Source of the DNA: Clostridiales bacterium
GTDB taxonomy: Bacteria; Bacillota; Clostridia; Oscillospirales; Oscillospiraceae
Assembly: GCA_004554585.1 (NCBI GenBank)
Contig: SFLH01000008.1
Coordinates: 1-64,000 of the forward strand
Reading direction: 5' to 3'
DNA: 64,000 bases
Position numbers and translations under genes: made by a program
Shown: positions 32,392 to 40,930 of the stretch, one piece after another
How positions within the stretch are numbered: position 1 is the first letter of the stretch
How the letters are laid out: the number at the start of each line of letters is the position of its first letter
Notes under the pieces: generated by a model
Databases searched by the model: none
Seen by the model: only the letters and a program-made list of their open reading frames with translations
Told to the model about the DNA's origin: nothing

Positions 32392-32871
32392 TCAGCGGTG
32401 GCCGCTGCGGCGGGAGCTGCGCTTTTCGGTCATCTTCAGGTCGGACAAACGGCTGTCGGAGGCCTGCATGAACTGCTTGAGCCGGGCCTCAAAGTCCGCC
32501 GGGCCGGCCGGCTGGGGCGCGGCTGCCCGGGGCTGGCTGTGGTGGAAGCCGCCGCCGGCGGGACGGTGATGGCCGCCGCCCCGGAATTCCGACCGGGGTT
32601 GCCGGTCGCGTCCGGCGCCTTGGGCACGAGGAGGAGGGGGGGTGGCCTTTTTGATGGAGAGGTTGATGCGTCCAACCTCGTCAATGCCGACCACCTTCAC
32701 CTTGACCGCCTGACCCTCTGTGAGAAAGTCGCTGACGTTTGCCACATAGGAATGGGCGATCTCAGAGATGTGGACCAAACCCGACCGTCCCCCAGGCAGG
32801 GCGACGAATGCGCCGAATTTGGTGATGCTTTTGATGGTTCCTTCCAGGACTGCGCCTACACTGATTTCCAT
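32392..32871 (-). CDS. yabR: S1 RNA-binding domain protein (YabR-like)
   Basis: 159 residues. The N-terminal 75 form an S1 domain (EISVGAVLEGTIKSITKFGA, SGLVHISEIAHSYVANVSDF, VKVKVVGIDEVGRINLSIKK). The rest is a Pro/Gly/Arg-rich low-complexity tail with a short helix (FEARLKQFMQASDSRLSDL). It probably binds RNA or ribosomes. It is the last gene of the operon with yabP, yabQ and divIC, as in Bacillus. The Shine-Dalgarno GGAGG is 13 nt before the ATG, an unusually long distance. Confidence 0.88.
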   Translation of the reverse strand: MEISVGAVLEGTIKSITKFGAFVALPGGRSGLVHISEIAHSYVANVSDFLTEGQAVKVKVVGIDEVGRINLSIKKATPPPPRAQGAGRDRQPRSEFRGGGHHRPAGGGFHHSQPRAAAPQPAGPADFEARLKQFMQASDSRLSDLKMTEKRSSRRSGHR

Positions 32872-32934
32872 AGATGGTGAGAATCCTCCTCGTTGTAATA
32901 CGCTCAAACCATGAGCAAAAAAAGAGCTTCGCTC

Positions 32935-33213
32935 TTAATCGGCGATGTGAAATACCCGGTCATTGGGGCCCACCAAGCCCAGCTTTTCCCGGGCCAGGTC
33001 CTCCAGGAAAGAGGGGTCATCGCGGTTTTCGATGGCGTTGGAAAGCGCGGTGTTTGCCTGGGTCTGGTCGCTGACCTGCTGGGTGAGGGTTTCCACGGCG
33101 ACGTTGGCCTCGTGGATTTTCTGCCGGACACCGATCAGGGTGAAGATCATATAGATCAGCAGAATCAAAAAGACGATCCTCATCAGCAGACCAACCTTTT
33201 TGGAGCGGAACAT
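32935..33213 (-). CDS. divIC: Septum formation initiator family protein (DivIC/FtsB-like)
   Basis: 92 residues with a short cytosolic start, one transmembrane helix at about 10-30 (MRIVFLILLIYMIFTLIGV) and an extracytoplasmic coiled coil (EANVAVETLTQQVSDQTQAN), ending in the family motif EDLAREKLGLVGPNDRVF. It bridges the division proteins FtsL and DivIB at the septum in the family. GGGAGG lies 9 nt before the ATG. The upstream yabQ frame runs on through this gene. Confidence 0.9.
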   Translation of the reverse strand: MFRSKKVGLLMRIVFLILLIYMIFTLIGVRQKIHEANVAVETLTQQVSDQTQANTALSNAIENRDDPSFLEDLAREKLGLVGPNDRVFHIAD

Positions 33214-33727
33214 GGGCTTCTGCCTCCCTTTCTGGTGCGCCGCTGCCTTGGGCGCGGCGGTGCTTTCTTGGTGGATGATATATTTTACTCCACAACCGAG
33301 AAAAAGAAAAGAACTTTTTCCAAGTTTTTTTCCATCCCTGAAATTTTTTCACCAACGGAGCCGAGAGGGTACGAAGCAGCCACCGGGCCGGGGCGGTCAG
33401 AACCCTGATCGTCTTGGCCGCCGCCCGAAAGGCCAGGGCCAGGACCTGGCGGACCCAGGGGCTGAAGAGGGCGAAGTAGGCCGCCGCTCCCAGCACCAGG
33501 CACAGGGCGATATACAGCCGCACCCGGCCGTCCCCCAGCACCACCCCGCAGAAGAAGAGGCTGGCGCAGGCCCCCATCCAGAACAGCAGGTCCAGCAGCT
33601 CCCCCGCCCCCCGCCAGGGCAGGCTGCGGCGGCACTGGCCGAGCAAGTCGTACAGCACCCCCACCCCCACGCCCATGGCCAGGCACTGCAGCAGCACCTG
33701 GGCCTGCTCCTGCAGGGAGACGCTCAT
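33017..33727 (-). CDS. yabQ: Spore cortex protein YabQ, with an anomalous C-terminal extension
   Basis: The first 130 residues are YabQ: SLQEQAQVLLQCLAMGVGVG, YDLLGQCRRSLPWRGAGELL, then membrane helices (LLFWMGACASLFFCGVVLG, VRLYIALCLVLGAAAYFAL). The protein acts in the forespore outer membrane in cortex formation. The frame then runs 197 nt into divIC with an Arg/Pro-rich tail (RKHRRAQGSGAPEREAEAH) that reads like an out-of-frame translation of divIC. A different frame closes near 33285 (VLFFFSVVE). Either a frameshift removed the native stop or the tail is a tolerated extension. The ATG overlaps the yabP stop by 4 nt. Confidence 0.75.
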   Translation of the reverse strand: MSVSLQEQAQVLLQCLAMGVGVGVLYDLLGQCRRSLPWRGAGELLDLLFWMGACASLFFCGVVLGDGRVRLYIALCLVLGAAAYFALFSPWVRQVLALAFRAAAKTIRVLTAPARWLLRTLSAPLVKKFQGWKKTWKKFFSFSRLWSKIYHPPRKHRRAQGSGAPEREAEAHVPLQKGWSADEDRLFDSADLYDLHPDRCPAENPRGQRRRGNPHPAGQRPDPGKHRAFQRHRKPR

Positions 33728-34017
33728 CCCCGCAGCAGCCTGCCCAAAAAGCCCTCTCGGACAGGTTCCTCCTCCTCGTAGGTCAGGGCGTCCACCCGTC
33801 CCTTCACCAGCAGGTCGCCCCCGTCCAGGCTGAGCTTCTCAATGTGCAGGCCCTCGCCGTGAATGAGCAAGCGGCCGGCCTCGGTGGACATGACGATGTT
33901 GTTTTCGTCAAAGCTCTCCACGCCGTCCACCCCCGAGACCGTCAGCCGCTCCCGCGCCTCCAAGGTGATCCGATGCCCCGGTGCTTCCAACCGGAGGTCA
34001 TGTGCTTCATAGGGCAT
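33724..34017 (-). CDS. yabP: Sporulation protein YabP
   Basis: 97 residues, matching YabP (HRITLEARERLTVSGVDGVE, ENNIVMSTEAGRLLIHGEGL, LHIEKLSLDGGDLLVKGRVD). It is needed for spore cortex and coat work together with YabQ in Bacillus. AAAGGA lies 9 nt before the ATG at 34017; the longer open frame upstream is not coding. It is the first gene of the yabP-yabQ-divIC-yabR unit, which supports a spore-forming host. Confidence 0.9.
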   Translation of the reverse strand: MPYEAHDLRLEAPGHRITLEARERLTVSGVDGVESFDENNIVMSTEAGRLLIHGEGLHIEKLSLDGGDLLVKGRVDALTYEEEEPVREGFLGRLLRG

Positions 34018-34150
34018 ACCATCCCATCCTTTCCCCTGAGTATGGTCTGGGCTATGTATATGACAGCGGTTGGGAAAGCATGCCAGAAGAAAACCGCCTT
34101 CTGCCCCAAAGGCAGCGGCACATCTGGAAAGGCAGGGACGGCGCCCCGGC

Positions 34151-34187
34151 AAAACAGCAGGCCCTCCCAGTGAACTGGGAGGGCCTG
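34151..34187 (-). terminator. Terminator of the ilvBNC operon
   Basis: A 14-bp stem (CAGGCCCTCCCAGT/ACTGGGAGGGCCTG, 2-nt centre) followed on the minus strand by CTGTTTT, 34 nt after ilvC. Confidence 0.75.
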
Positions 34188-34221
34188 AAAGGTTTCACCG
34201 TATTTGTGTAGCTGCAGAAAA

Positions 34222-35241
34222 TCAGTTGGAAGCGGTGTCGGGATCGGCGTCGTCGCCCCAGAGCATGTTCTTGCGCAGCTCGGCGCCCACGGTCTCCATC
34301 TGGTGCTTGGCCAGCATGGCCCGCTTGGAGTTGAAGAAGGTACGGCCGTTCTTGTTCTCGGCGATCCACTTGCCGGCAAAGGTGCCGTCCTGGATGTCGT
34401 TGAGGACGGCCTTCATGTTGGCCTTGGTCTGCTCATAGGGCAGGATGCGGGAACCGGAGACATACTCACCGTACTCAGCGGTGTCGGAGATGGAGTAGTT
34501 CATCATGGCAACGCCGCCCTTGTTGATCAGGTCGATGATGAGCTTCATCTCGTGGATGCACTCGAAATAGGCGTTCTCGGGCTCATAGCCGGCTTCCACC
34601 AGGGTCTCGAAGCCCAGCTTCATCAGCTCCACCACGCCGCCGCACAGCACGGCCTGCTCGCCGAACAGGTCGGTCTCGGTCTCGTCGTGGAAGGTGGTCT
34701 CCATGATGCCGGCCCGGGCGCCGCCGATGCCGGCGATGTAAGCCAGGGCAATGTCATAGGCCTTGCCGGTGGCGTTCTGCTCCACAGCCACCAGGCAGGG
34801 AACACCCTTGCCGGCCACGTACTGGCTGCGCACGGTGTGGCCAGGGCCCTTGGGGGCGGCCATGAACACGTCCACGTCGGCGGGGGGGGTGATCTGCTGA
34901 TAGCGGATGTTGAAGCCGTGGGCGAAGGCGATGGCCTTGCCGGCGGTCAGGTAGGGAGCGATATCCTTCTTATACATATCGGCCTGGTTCTCATCGTTGA
35001 TGAGGATCATGATGATGTCCGCGACCTTGGTGGCCTCGGCAACCGGCATGACCTGGAAGCCGTCCTTCTCTGCCACGGGCCAGGACTTGCCGCCCTGGCG
35101 CAGGCCGATGACCACGTCACAGCCGGAGTCCCGCAGGTTCAGGGCGTGGGCGTGGCCCTGGGAGCCATAGCCCACGATGGCGATCTTCTTGCCGTTGAGC
35201 TGATTGAGGTCGCAGTCCTTCTCATAATACATCTTTGCCAT
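34222..35241 (-). CDS. ilvC: Ketol-acid reductoisomerase
   Basis: 339 residues, class I length. It reduces and isomerises acetolactate and acetohydroxybutyrate with NADPH in valine, leucine and isoleucine synthesis. The nucleotide-binding motif GYGSQGHAHALNLRDSG starts at G24. The Mg-binding acidic residues are in the family blocks (GARAGIMETTFHDETETDLF, YFECIHEMKLIIDLI). AAAAAGGAG precedes the ATG at 35241. It overlaps the ilvN end by 20 nt and is the last gene of the operon. Confidence 0.97.
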   Translation of the reverse strand: MAKMYYEKDCDLNQLNGKKIAIVGYGSQGHAHALNLRDSGCDVVIGLRQGGKSWPVAEKDGFQVMPVAEATKVADIIMILINDENQADMYKKDIAPYLTAGKAIAFAHGFNIRYQQITPPADVDVFMAAPKGPGHTVRSQYVAGKGVPCLVAVEQNATGKAYDIALAYIAGIGGARAGIMETTFHDETETDLFGEQAVLCGGVVELMKLGFETLVEAGYEPENAYFECIHEMKLIIDLINKGGVAMMNYSISDTAEYGEYVSGSRILPYEQTKANMKAVLNDIQDGTFAGKWIAENKNGRTFFNSKRAMLAKHQMETVGAELRKNMLWGDDADPDTASN

Positions 35242-35773
35242 AGTTGAATTCTCCTTTTTCCTTGGTGTCTTCGTCAATGGTATATTTTCCACGTTCCAGA
35301 GCGATCATGCCCGTGCGGACCAGTTCTTCGATGCCGAAGTCGGCCAGCAGCTCCTGCACGGCGTCGGTTTTCTTCTCGTCGCCGATGACGGACAGGGTGA
35401 GGGTCTCCTTGGACACATCGATGATGGAGCCCCGGAATATGTTGGCGATCTGAATGATCTCGTTCTTGTCCTCGCTGTTCTTAGCCCGGACCTTATAGAG
35501 CACCAGTTCCCGGCGGATGGAGTGGCTGGGAACCAGGAGCTTGACGGAGTGGACGGGGACCATCTTGGCCAGCTGGTTGCACATGAGGTTGGTCTGATTC
35601 TCATTGGCCAGGACCTCGATGGTCATGCGGGAGATGGCGGGGTTGTCGGTGGTACCCACCGCCAGGGACTCCACGTTAAAGCCCTTTCGGGAGAAGAGCC
35701 GGGACACCTGGGACAGAACGCCCGACTCATTGTCCACCAGGACGGACAGGGTGCGCAGTTTCACTTCTTCCAT
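35222..35773 (-). CDS. ilvN: Acetolactate synthase small (regulatory) subunit
   Basis: 183 residues with the N-terminal ACT domain (RTLSVLVDNESGVLSQVSRL, SRKGFNVESLAVGTTDN) and the C-terminal ALS_ss domain (LYKVRAKNSEDKNEIIQIAN, LSVIGDEKKTDAVQELLADF). It binds valine for feedback control and activates the catalytic subunit. It overlaps ilvC by 20 nt and follows ilvB by 13 nt. The last 20 codons (TKEKGEFNYGKDVL) are an overlap-encoded tail and may not be functional. Confidence 0.95.
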   Translation of the reverse strand: MEEVKLRTLSVLVDNESGVLSQVSRLFSRKGFNVESLAVGTTDNPAISRMTIEVLANENQTNLMCNQLAKMVPVHSVKLLVPSHSIRRELVLYKVRAKNSEDKNEIIQIANIFRGSIIDVSKETLTLSVIGDEKKTDAVQELLADFGIEELVRTGMIALERGKYTIDEDTKEKGEFNYGKDVL

Positions 35774-35786
35774 GTCTCATGCCTCC

Positions 35787-37505
35787 TTAGTTGACCAGGA
35801 ATTCGGTGATGTGGGTACCGCCGTTGACCATGGGGCGGACCAGCTCGGTTTCCTCGATGATGCAGTCGACCACATAGCCCAGGCCCTTCTTCTGCTCCTC
35901 CAGGGCCTCCTGGATGGCGCTCTCCAGCTCCTCCACGGTGGTCACCTGGCGGCCCTTGAGGCCGTTGGCCTCGGCCAGCTTGGCGAAATCGGGGCCCCGC
36001 TCGGTGGTGGTCTGGCTGAAGCGGTTCTCATAGATCAGCTCCTGCCACTGACGGACCATGCCCAGGCGGTGGTTGTTGAAGATGAAGGTGATGACGGGGG
36101 TCTTATAGAACTCCTCGGTGGACAGCTCATTGCCGTTCATGCGGAAGCAGCCGTCGCCGGTGATGTGGATGACGGTCTTGTCCGGGTTGCCCAGCTTGGC
36201 GCCGATGGCGGCCCCCAGGCCGAAGCCCATGGTGCCGAAGCCGCCGGAGGTGAGCAGCTGGCCGGGATAGTCGAAGTGGAAGTGCTGGATGGCCCACATC
36301 TGGTGCTGGCCCACGTCGGTGGAGACGATGGAGTCCTCGGGGCACAGGTCGGCGATGGTGTTGAGGATCTGCTTGGGGGTCAGGTGGTTGGGGTTCTCGT
36401 CGTAGGCGGTCTCCGTGGGGAAGGAGAAGACGTACTTCTTCCACTCGCTGTGGTCGTACTGGGGCACCTTCCGGTTGAGCAGCTCCAGCACCTGGCGGGC
36501 GTTGCCGATGATGTGGTGGTCGGTCTCCACGTTCTTGTTGATCTCCGCCCGGTCAATGTCGATGTGGACGATCTTGGCCTGGCGAGCGAAGGTGGCGGGC
36601 TTCAGGGCCACCCGGTCGGAGAACCGGCAGCCCACGGCGATGAGCAGGTCGCAGCCGTCGCAGGCCATGTTGGAGGCCTTGGAGCCGTGCATGCCGATCA
36701 TGCCGGTGGCCAGGGGGTCCCGGCCGGCGATGCCGCCGGCGCCCATGAGGGTGATGGCCACGGGGGCGTCGATGCGCCGGGCAAACTCCCGGAACTCCTC
36801 GTGGGAGCGGCTGCGAACCACACCGCCGCCGCAGATGAGCATGGGCTTTTTGGACTGGGCGATCATCTCCACCAGCTTGTTCACGTCCTCCTGGTCGGGC
36901 TCGGGCATCTTCAGGCTGCTGGTGCGGGCCCGGCGGATGAGGTTGGCCAGGCGGCCGGAGGTGATGTGCTTCTCCCGGGGCAGGTACTCATACTCGGTCT
37001 TCTCGGCAGTGACGTTCTTGACGATGTCGATGAGCACCGGGCCGGGCCGGCCGCTGCGGGCGATGGCAAAGGCCTCCCGTACGGTGTCGGCCAGGGTCTT
37101 CACGTCCCGGACCAGGTAGGTGCATTTGGTGATGGGCATGGCAATGCCGGTGATGTCCACCTCCTGGAAGGCATCTCTGCCGATGAGGTTCTGGGTGACG
37201 TTACAGGTGATGAACACCACGGGAGACGAGTCCATGTAGGCCGTGGCGATGCCGGTGGTCAGGTTGGTGGCACCGGGGCCGGAGGTGGCCAGGCACACCC
37301 CCACCTTGCCGGTGGAACGGGCGTAACCGTCAGCGGCGTGGGAGGCCCCCTGTTCGTGGGCCGTGAGGATGTGGGTGATGCGGTCTCTGTAGCGGTAGAG
37401 TTCATCGTAGACGTTCAGGATGGTGCCGCCAGGGTAGCCGAACACCAGGTCGACACCCTGTTCCAACAAGCATTCCATCAAGATCTTGGCACCAGTCATT
37501 TCCAT
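35787..37505 (-). CDS. ilvB: Acetolactate synthase large (catalytic) subunit
   Basis: 572 residues, full length. It is TPP- and FAD-dependent and condenses pyruvate with pyruvate or 2-ketobutyrate. The catalytic Glu is in HEQGASHAADGYARSTG. The TPP motif runs from GDGCFRMNGNELSTEEFY to FIFNNH. AAGGAGG precedes the ATG at 37505; the frame upstream of it covers the leader terminator and is not coding. It is transcribed behind the leader peptide and attenuator at 37552-37798. Confidence 0.97.
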   Translation of the reverse strand: MEMTGAKILMECLLEQGVDLVFGYPGGTILNVYDELYRYRDRITHILTAHEQGASHAADGYARSTGKVGVCLATSGPGATNLTTGIATAYMDSSPVVFITCNVTQNLIGRDAFQEVDITGIAMPITKCTYLVRDVKTLADTVREAFAIARSGRPGPVLIDIVKNVTAEKTEYEYLPREKHITSGRLANLIRRARTSSLKMPEPDQEDVNKLVEMIAQSKKPMLICGGGVVRSRSHEEFREFARRIDAPVAITLMGAGGIAGRDPLATGMIGMHGSKASNMACDGCDLLIAVGCRFSDRVALKPATFARQAKIVHIDIDRAEINKNVETDHHIIGNARQVLELLNRKVPQYDHSEWKKYVFSFPTETAYDENPNHLTPKQILNTIADLCPEDSIVSTDVGQHQMWAIQHFHFDYPGQLLTSGGFGTMGFGLGAAIGAKLGNPDKTVIHITGDGCFRMNGNELSTEEFYKTPVITFIFNNHRLGMVRQWQELIYENRFSQTTTERGPDFAKLAEANGLKGRQVTTVEELESAIQEALEEQKKGLGYVVDCIIEETELVRPMVNGGTHITEFLVN

Positions 37506-37551
37506 GCTGTTTCCTCCTTCTTTTTTGGGAATCGTTTGCCATCGGGACAAC

Positions 37552-37600
37552 AAAAAAGCCCTGTGGTCTTTCACGTGCTAAACGTTAAAACCACAAGAGC
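37552..37600 (-). terminator. Attenuator hairpin of the ilv leader
   Basis: On the minus strand an imperfect stem (CTTGTGGTTTTAACGT with ACGTGAAAGACCACAGG) is followed by CTTTTTTG. It lies between the leader peptide and ilvB, as expected of a transcription attenuator. Confidence 0.75.
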
Positions 37601-37660
37601 CTGTCAGTTCTCCGCAAATCTTGGTTCATAAGGGCCTCCGCAAATGGGAGTCACAGTTGA

Positions 37661-37798
37661 TCAGCCCTGGAAATTGTTTGCGTTTCGCTTCCCTGTTCTG
37701 GACATAACATTTAGCATTATTTCCGGTACTACTACAACGAGTAGTACCCCAATAATGCTGACAGCCAGAATGTTCAGTTCAGCAAAAAACACGTTCAT
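37661..37798 (-). CDS. Branched-chain leader peptide of the ilvBNC attenuator
   Basis: A 45-residue frame with GAGG 8 nt before its ATG. Residues 8-31 are packed with Leu, Ile and Val (LNILAVSIIGVLLVVVVPE, then IMLNV), about fifteen regulatory codons in a short run. Ribosome stalling there at low charged tRNA would favour an antiterminator over the hairpin at 37552-37600. Firmicutes ilv operons usually use T-box leaders; no T-box motif was seen here. It is analogous to ilvL of enteric bacteria, but I assign no symbol because homology is not shown. Confidence 0.75.
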   Translation of the reverse strand: MNVFFAELNILAVSIIGVLLVVVVPEIMLNVMSRTGKRNANNFQG

Positions 37799-37854
37799 TT
37801 TCAAAGCCTCACTGTACTGCGTCTCATGCGGGGTTTACGCCTTCGTTGCATCCA

Positions 37855-37883
37855 ACGATAGCACTTCCCTTGTGGTCTGTCAA
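37855..37883 (-). promoter_or_regulatory. ilv operon promoter
   Basis: On the minus strand TTGACA (37878-37883), 17 nt, TATCGT (37855-37860), about 57 nt before the leader ATG. Confidence 0.7.
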
Positions 37884-37963
37884 TCATTTTTCGCAAATTT
37901 TTTCAATTTCTTTTTCTCCGGTTTCCTCCCCGCTCTTTTTTTGTCAACCTTACACTTTTTCCG

Positions 37964-38878
37964 TCACCAGTTTGTTTCTATTTCCCGGATCTTGTCGTAC
38001 AGCATCCGGTTCACCGGGGCCTGCATCCCATAGAAGTCCGCCAGCTTCAGCACGGTACCGGCGAAGAGGTCCACCTCGCTGGGCCGGTGGGCTAGGCCGT
38101 CCTGGCGCATGGAGGGCATGGCCTTGGGGTCTAGGCCGTCCAGCACGGTCAGATACTCCTGCAGGTCCTTCTGGGTCACCAGGACTCCCTGGCAGGCGCC
38201 CACCTTCCGGGCCTCGTTCATGGCCGCGATCATGGTCTCCCGGATCTGGCCGGGGACCTGGGCTGCGCCGTAGTCACACTCGTAGGCCATACACACTTGG
38301 TTGATGCCCACGTTGAGCATGAATTTGCACCACATCCGGTGGAGGATGTCCGCCTCCTTGCGCACGTCCACCCCGGCCTGCTGGAAGAGCTGGTAGACCG
38401 CCTCCAGCTTGTCCCCTCGGTCGAAGTAGTCCTCCTCCGGCAGGCCCAAAAAGAGGATGCCCGGGTGGGTGTAGGTCAGGCTGGTCCCCTGGCGCATGGC
38501 GTCCATTCCCTGGGCCACCCCATAGATCACCTTTTCCGGGCCGAAGGCCTGGCTAAGGGCCTCCTCACTGGTCACACCGTTGAGCACCGAGAGGATCACA
38601 GTGTCCTTCCCCACACAGGGGGCCGCCAGGGCCATGGCCTCCTCCAGCGCCGGGCCCTTCACCGCAAAAATCAGCAGCTGGGCCGGCTCCTCCCGGCTGT
38701 CGGTGATGTGGAACGCACACTTCTCCCCGTTGCAGAGGACCTCCGCCTGGCGGTAACGTGCCAGGCGCTCGCCGTCGGCCAGGAAGCGGACGCGGTCCGC
38801 CCCCAGATGCTTGACCAGGGCGTTGCCGTAGAGGATGCCCAGGGCACCCATCCCCACGATGGTCACAGATTCGATCAT
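37964..38878 (-). CDS. 2-dehydropantoate 2-reductase family protein
   Basis: 304 residues. The Rossmann motif VTIVGMGALGILYGNAL is at the N-terminus, LLIFAVKGPALEEAMALA and VLNGVTSEEALSQAF in the middle, and the C-terminal helical domain carries KFMLNVGINQVCMAYE and PSMRQDGLAHRPSEVDLFAG. PanE reduces ketopantoate to pantoate with NADPH in CoA synthesis. It is isolated from other pantothenate genes, so another 2-oxoacid substrate is possible. It is followed by the ilv promoter. Strong family match; exact substrate unsure. Confidence 0.88.
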   Translation of the reverse strand: MIESVTIVGMGALGILYGNALVKHLGADRVRFLADGERLARYRQAEVLCNGEKCAFHITDSREEPAQLLIFAVKGPALEEAMALAAPCVGKDTVILSVLNGVTSEEALSQAFGPEKVIYGVAQGMDAMRQGTSLTYTHPGILFLGLPEEDYFDRGDKLEAVYQLFQQAGVDVRKEADILHRMWCKFMLNVGINQVCMAYECDYGAAQVPGQIRETMIAAMNEARKVGACQGVLVTQKDLQEYLTVLDGLDPKAMPSMRQDGLAHRPSEVDLFAGTVLKLADFYGMQAPVNRMLYDKIREIETNW

Positions 38879-39001
38879 TGGATCACCTTCCTATTTTCTC
38901 GGGGAGCGCCCGCCGGCCCTCCCCGGATTGTTCGTCTCGTATTCTAACACAAAAGTCCGCCGGAGAAAACGGGAATTTCCTTCCCTTTTCCCCCAAAGGC
39001 T

Positions 39002-39029
39002 TTGCTTTTTCCCCACCCCGTGCTATACT
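39002..39029 (+). promoter_or_regulatory. Promoter of the aminopeptidase P gene
   Basis: TTGCTT (39002-39007), 16 nt, TATACT (39024-39029), in the divergent gap with the panE-like gene. Confidence 0.55.
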
Positions 39030-39127
39030 GAGGCTGTTCTTTCTTTTTTATTGTTTGCAAACAGGAGGTCCTCCTTCCCCCGGGGAAGGGACCTTGCCGC
39101 TCACTTTTCCTTTGGGAGGTTTTTTCC

Positions 39128-40906
39128 ATGGCACATCCTCTCCAGGCCCTCCGGGACGCGATGGCCGAGTACCACATCGACGCCTACCTCATCCCCACCG
39201 CCGACTTTCACGGCAGCGAATACGTGGGGGCCCACTTTGCCTGCCGGGAATACGTCTCCGGCTTCACCGGCTCTGCTGGGACCCTGCTGGTCTTTGCCAA
39301 CTGGGCAGGCCTTTGGACCGACGGGCGCTACTTCCTGCAAGCAGAGGAGGAGCTGAAGGGCTCTGAAATCCGCCTGATGAAGCAGGGCCAGCCCGGCGTG
39401 CCCACCATCGACGCCTTCCTCCGGGCCAGCCTCCAGCCGGGGCAGACCCTGGGCTTTGACGGCCGCTGCGTGGATGCCCGCGCCGGCCGGCGTTACCACC
39501 GGCTCACCCGTCAGCTGGGCGCCAAGCTCAACCACCAGGTGGACCTGGTGGGGGAGATCTGGGCCCAGCGGCCGCCCCTGTCCGCCCAGCCGGCCTGGCT
39601 GCTGGAAGAGACCTACGCCGGCGTCAGCCGCCGGGAAAAGCTGGAACAGATCCGCAGCGCCCTGGTGGCGGAGGGGCAGGATGTGCTACTGCTGACCACC
39701 CTGGAAGACATCGCGTGGCTGCTGAACCTGCGTGGGGGCGACCTGCCCAACACCCCGGTGGTGCTGGCCAACCTGGTGCTGACCCGAGAGGGCTGCACCC
39801 TGTTCGCCAACCCCGCCGTTTTTCCCGGCCAGGTGATTGACGCCCTGGAGGCCGACGGCGTGGTCCTGCGGCCCTACGACGGCTTCTACGGCCACGTGGG
39901 CCGCCTGACCCCCGACCAGCACGTCCAGCTGGACACCCGCCGGGTGAGCACCAGCCTGCTCACCGCCATCCCCAGCGAGGTACCGGTGACCGACCGGCCC
40001 AACCCCACCGAGAGCCGCAAGGCCGTCAAGAACCCCCGGGAGATTGAGAACACCCGCCAGGCCCATCTGGCCGACGGCATCGCCCTGACCCGGTTTCTCT
40101 ACTGGCTGAAAACCCAGGCGCCCCACCAGGCCGTCACAGAGCTGTCGGCCGCCGCCAAGCTGGAGGACCTGCGCCGGGAACACCCCCTCTACCTCCAGCC
40201 CAGCTTCGACCCCATCCTGGCCGCCGGGGACCACAGCGCCATCGTCCACTACTCCCCCACCCCCGCCAGCGACCGCCCCATCGGCACCGAGGGTTTCCTG
40301 CTGGCGGACACCGGGGGCCACTACTACACCGGCACCACCGACTGCACCCGGACCTATGCTCTGGGCCCCCTCACCCAGGAGCAGAAGACCCATTACACCG
40401 CCGTGCTCCGGGGCAACCTGGCCCTGTCCCAGGTAACCTTCCCCGCCGGCTGTCCCGGCAGCAGTCTGGACCTGGCCGCCCGGCAGCCCCTGTGGGAGCT
40501 GGGCCTGGACTTCAACCACGGCACCGGCCACGGGGTGGGGCACCTGCTCAGCGTCCACGAGGGGCCCCAGCGCATCCACTGGCAGCCCACAGGCCCGCAG
40601 ACCCCCCTGGCCCCGGGGATGATCACCTCGGACGAGCCGGGGCTCTACTTTGACGGGGCCTACGGCATCCGCCTGGAAAACCTGCTGCTGTGTGTGGAGA
40701 AAGCCTCCACCCCCTTCGGCCGGTTCCTGGGCTTTGAGACCCTCACCCTCACCCCCTTCGACCTGGACGCCGTCTGCCCAGAGCAGCTGTCCTGCCAGGA
40801 GCGGACGTGGCTCAACGACTACCACGCCCGGGTGTACCAGGCCATCGCCCCCCATCTGCCTTCCCAGGAGGCCGCGTGGCTCCAGACCGCCACCCGCCCC
40901 CTCTGA
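39128..40906 (+). CDS. Aminopeptidase P family protein (M24 metallopeptidase)
   Basis: 592 residues, the long three-domain form. Two creatinase-like N-terminal domains (HIDAYLIPTADFHGSEYVG, FTGSAGTLLVFANWAGLWTD) precede the M24 domain. Metal ligands are the Asp residues in LLADTGGHYYTGTTDCTRTY, His in GTGHGVGHLLSVHEGP, and Glu in SDEPGLYFDGAYGIRLEN. It removes N-terminal residues before proline, in the cytosol. GGGAGG precedes the ATG. An amidase gene follows 24 nt later, probably co-transcribed. Confidence 0.95.
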   Translation: MAHPLQALRDAMAEYHIDAYLIPTADFHGSEYVGAHFACREYVSGFTGSAGTLLVFANWAGLWTDGRYFLQAEEELKGSEIRLMKQGQPGVPTIDAFLRASLQPGQTLGFDGRCVDARAGRRYHRLTRQLGAKLNHQVDLVGEIWAQRPPLSAQPAWLLEETYAGVSRREKLEQIRSALVAEGQDVLLLTTLEDIAWLLNLRGGDLPNTPVVLANLVLTREGCTLFANPAVFPGQVIDALEADGVVLRPYDGFYGHVGRLTPDQHVQLDTRRVSTSLLTAIPSEVPVTDRPNPTESRKAVKNPREIENTRQAHLADGIALTRFLYWLKTQAPHQAVTELSAAAKLEDLRREHPLYLQPSFDPILAAGDHSAIVHYSPTPASDRPIGTEGFLLADTGGHYYTGTTDCTRTYALGPLTQEQKTHYTAVLRGNLALSQVTFPAGCPGSSLDLAARQPLWELGLDFNHGTGHGVGHLLSVHEGPQRIHWQPTGPQTPLAPGMITSDEPGLYFDGAYGIRLENLLLCVEKASTPFGRFLGFETLTLTPFDLDAVCPEQLSCQERTWLNDYHARVYQAIAPHLPSQEAAWLQTATRPL

Positions 40907-40930
40907 TCTCTCATGCAAAGGAGCATCTCC

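Noticed and set aside
35604..37631. Plus-strand open frame of 675 codons over ilvB
   Set aside because: Antisense to ilvB and built of Gly/Val/His/Asp runs; no family resemblance.
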